A DNA stretch of 34,406 nt, from positions 1 through 34,406 of the forward strand of contig JAQXZB010000108.1 in assembly GCA_029226975.1 (NCBI GenBank). The letters are read 5' to 3'. Under the pieces are notes generated by a model. The model was not told the DNA's origin, did not search any database, and saw only the letters and a program-made list of their open reading frames with translations. The position numbers and the translations under genes were made by a program. The stretch comes from Clostridiales bacterium. Lineage in GTDB: Bacteria > Bacillota > Clostridia > UBA1381. Of this stretch, positions 33,736 through 34,406 are shown one piece after another; position 1 is the stretch's first letter; every line of letters begins with the position of its first letter.

Positions 33736-34406
33736 GTCGCACCCCGCATGGGGTGCGTGAGTTGAAATCTGTATAGAACGGTTGTCAATAGTTCCGACAG
33801 CAGTCGCACCCCGCATGGGGTGCGTGAGTTGAAATTGATATTTGAATATCACTTGTGACCCCTCATAAAGTCGCACCCCGCATGGGGTGCGTGAGTTGAA
33901 ATATCCTCAAACTCAGCGCCGCTTTTGGTGGTATAGAGTCGCACCCCGCATGGGGTGCGTGAGTTGAAATGCTTGACCGCTTCAACCTCATCAATAAACC
34001 CCGTGTCGCACCCCGCATGGGGTGCGTGAGTTGAAATATTGCGTCTGCAAGTCCGTCAAATACGCCGGGGTGTCGCACCCCGCATGGGGTGCGTGAGTTG
34101 AAATCCGTCATAAATGTAGTCTATTATTAGTGACTGATGTCGCACCCCGCATGGGGTGCGTGAGTTGAAATTTTCGAGGGTATTGTAAAAAAGCTTGAGC
34201 CGGTAAGTCGCACCCCGCATGGGGTGCGTGAGTTGAAATCCATTACATGAACAAGGGAGAGCTGGAAGCGTAGTCGCACCCCGCATGGGGTGAGAGAGTT
34301 GAAATAATTATGCCGTAAAAATGCAATATATTCCACAAGTCGCACCCCGCATGGGGTGCGTGAGTTGAAATTAAAACACTTATCGGCGAATAATACAGCA
34401 GTTTGT
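33736..34406 (+). CRISPR. Type I-C CRISPR array, 10 repeats, right end cut
   Basis: Ten 33-base repeats start at 33736, 33803, 33870, 33938, 34005, 34072, 34139, 34207, 34273 and 34339. Each begins GTCGCACCCC, has the loop GCAT, the return arm GGGGTGCG, and ends TGAGTTGAAAT. CGCACCCC and GGGGTGCG form the 8-bp hairpin cut by Cas5c, leaving the 11-base handle. Spacers are 33-35 bases and all nine complete ones are different. Nine repeats are identical; the ninth has two changes. The tenth spacer reaches the window edge after 35 bases, so the array probably continues. Perfect repeats and the intact adaptation genes suggest an active locus. Confidence 0.98.
34273..34305 (+). repeat. Variant ninth CRISPR repeat
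   Basis: This copy differs from the other nine at position 21 (C to A, base 34293) and position 23 (T to A, base 34295), reading GGGGTGAGAGAGTTGAAAT at its end. The first change breaks the penultimate pair at the base of the hairpin; the second alters the first base of the 11-base 5' handle. A perfect repeat follows it, so this is not a normal end-of-array decay. Confidence 0.95.

Noticed and set aside
33503-34345. Several minus-strand open frames rich in THPMRGAT / RTPCGVRH
   Set aside because: They are translations of the CRISPR repeats in successive frames, not genes.

Overview
The window looks like a chromosomal segment of a Gram-positive, low-to-moderate-GC anaerobe of the Clostridia, probably a gut polysaccharide degrader. 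The basis is strong AAGGAGG-type ribosome binding sites, consensus TTGACA/TATAAT promoters, an SLH-type cell-wall module, AraC-controlled glycoside hydrolases, a TPP-riboswitch thiC and a canonical type I-C CRISPR-Cas locus. The exact genus cannot be named from the sequence. No tRNA, rRNA, insertion sequence, integrase or replication origin was recognised.

Region 1 (1-9750) is carbohydrate and accessory metabolism. A glycoside hydrolase is cut by the left edge and converges on a two-gene operon of an ArsP-type permease and a small CxxC thioredoxin-like protein. A PocR-sensor AraC regulator is divergent from a FAD-dependent oxidoreductase, which is followed by a NodB-type deacetylase. A GH36 alpha-galactosidase has its own near-consensus promoter. 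Next come the frameshifted remains of a DUF5107-like gene and a hairpin.

Region 2 (9778-18870) is a second AraC-controlled unit. The regulator is divergent from a giant secreted protein of 2077 aa that joins an SGNH acetylesterase (SASA type) to a GH95 fucosidase/galactosidase. It is followed by a secreted DNRLRE/CBM96-like protein, a 54-aa small ORF and a badly decayed GH78 rhamnosidase pseudogene. The remnant shares a C-terminal module with the giant enzyme. Acetylesterase, GH95, GH36, GH106-like and GH78 activities together point to acetylated, fucose-, galactose- and rhamnose-containing plant glycans such as pectin side chains; that substrate is an inference. Both AraC intergenic regions contain a direct repeat with an exact 21-bp period, the classical AraC operator geometry.

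Region 3 (18985-25852) is housekeeping-like: an amidase with one SLH motif, thiC behind a TPP riboswitch with a terminator, the GTPase TypA/BipA, and an EF-G/Tet(M)-like translational GTPase fused to a C-terminal YacP-like NYN nuclease domain.

Region 4 (25986-34406) is a complete type I-C CRISPR-Cas system in the order cas3-cas5c-cas8c-cas7c-cas4-cas1-cas2, then leader and array. The operon starts at a perfect consensus promoter. An in-frame start with a strong ribosome binding site inside cas8c should produce the small subunit Cas11c. Ten 33-nt repeats are visible and the array runs off the right edge. The ninth repeat carries two substitutions that flank the expected Cas5c cleavage site. 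The system is of a known type; the least-explained items are the GTPase-NYN fusion, the 54-aa ORF, the paired AraC operators and the variant repeat.
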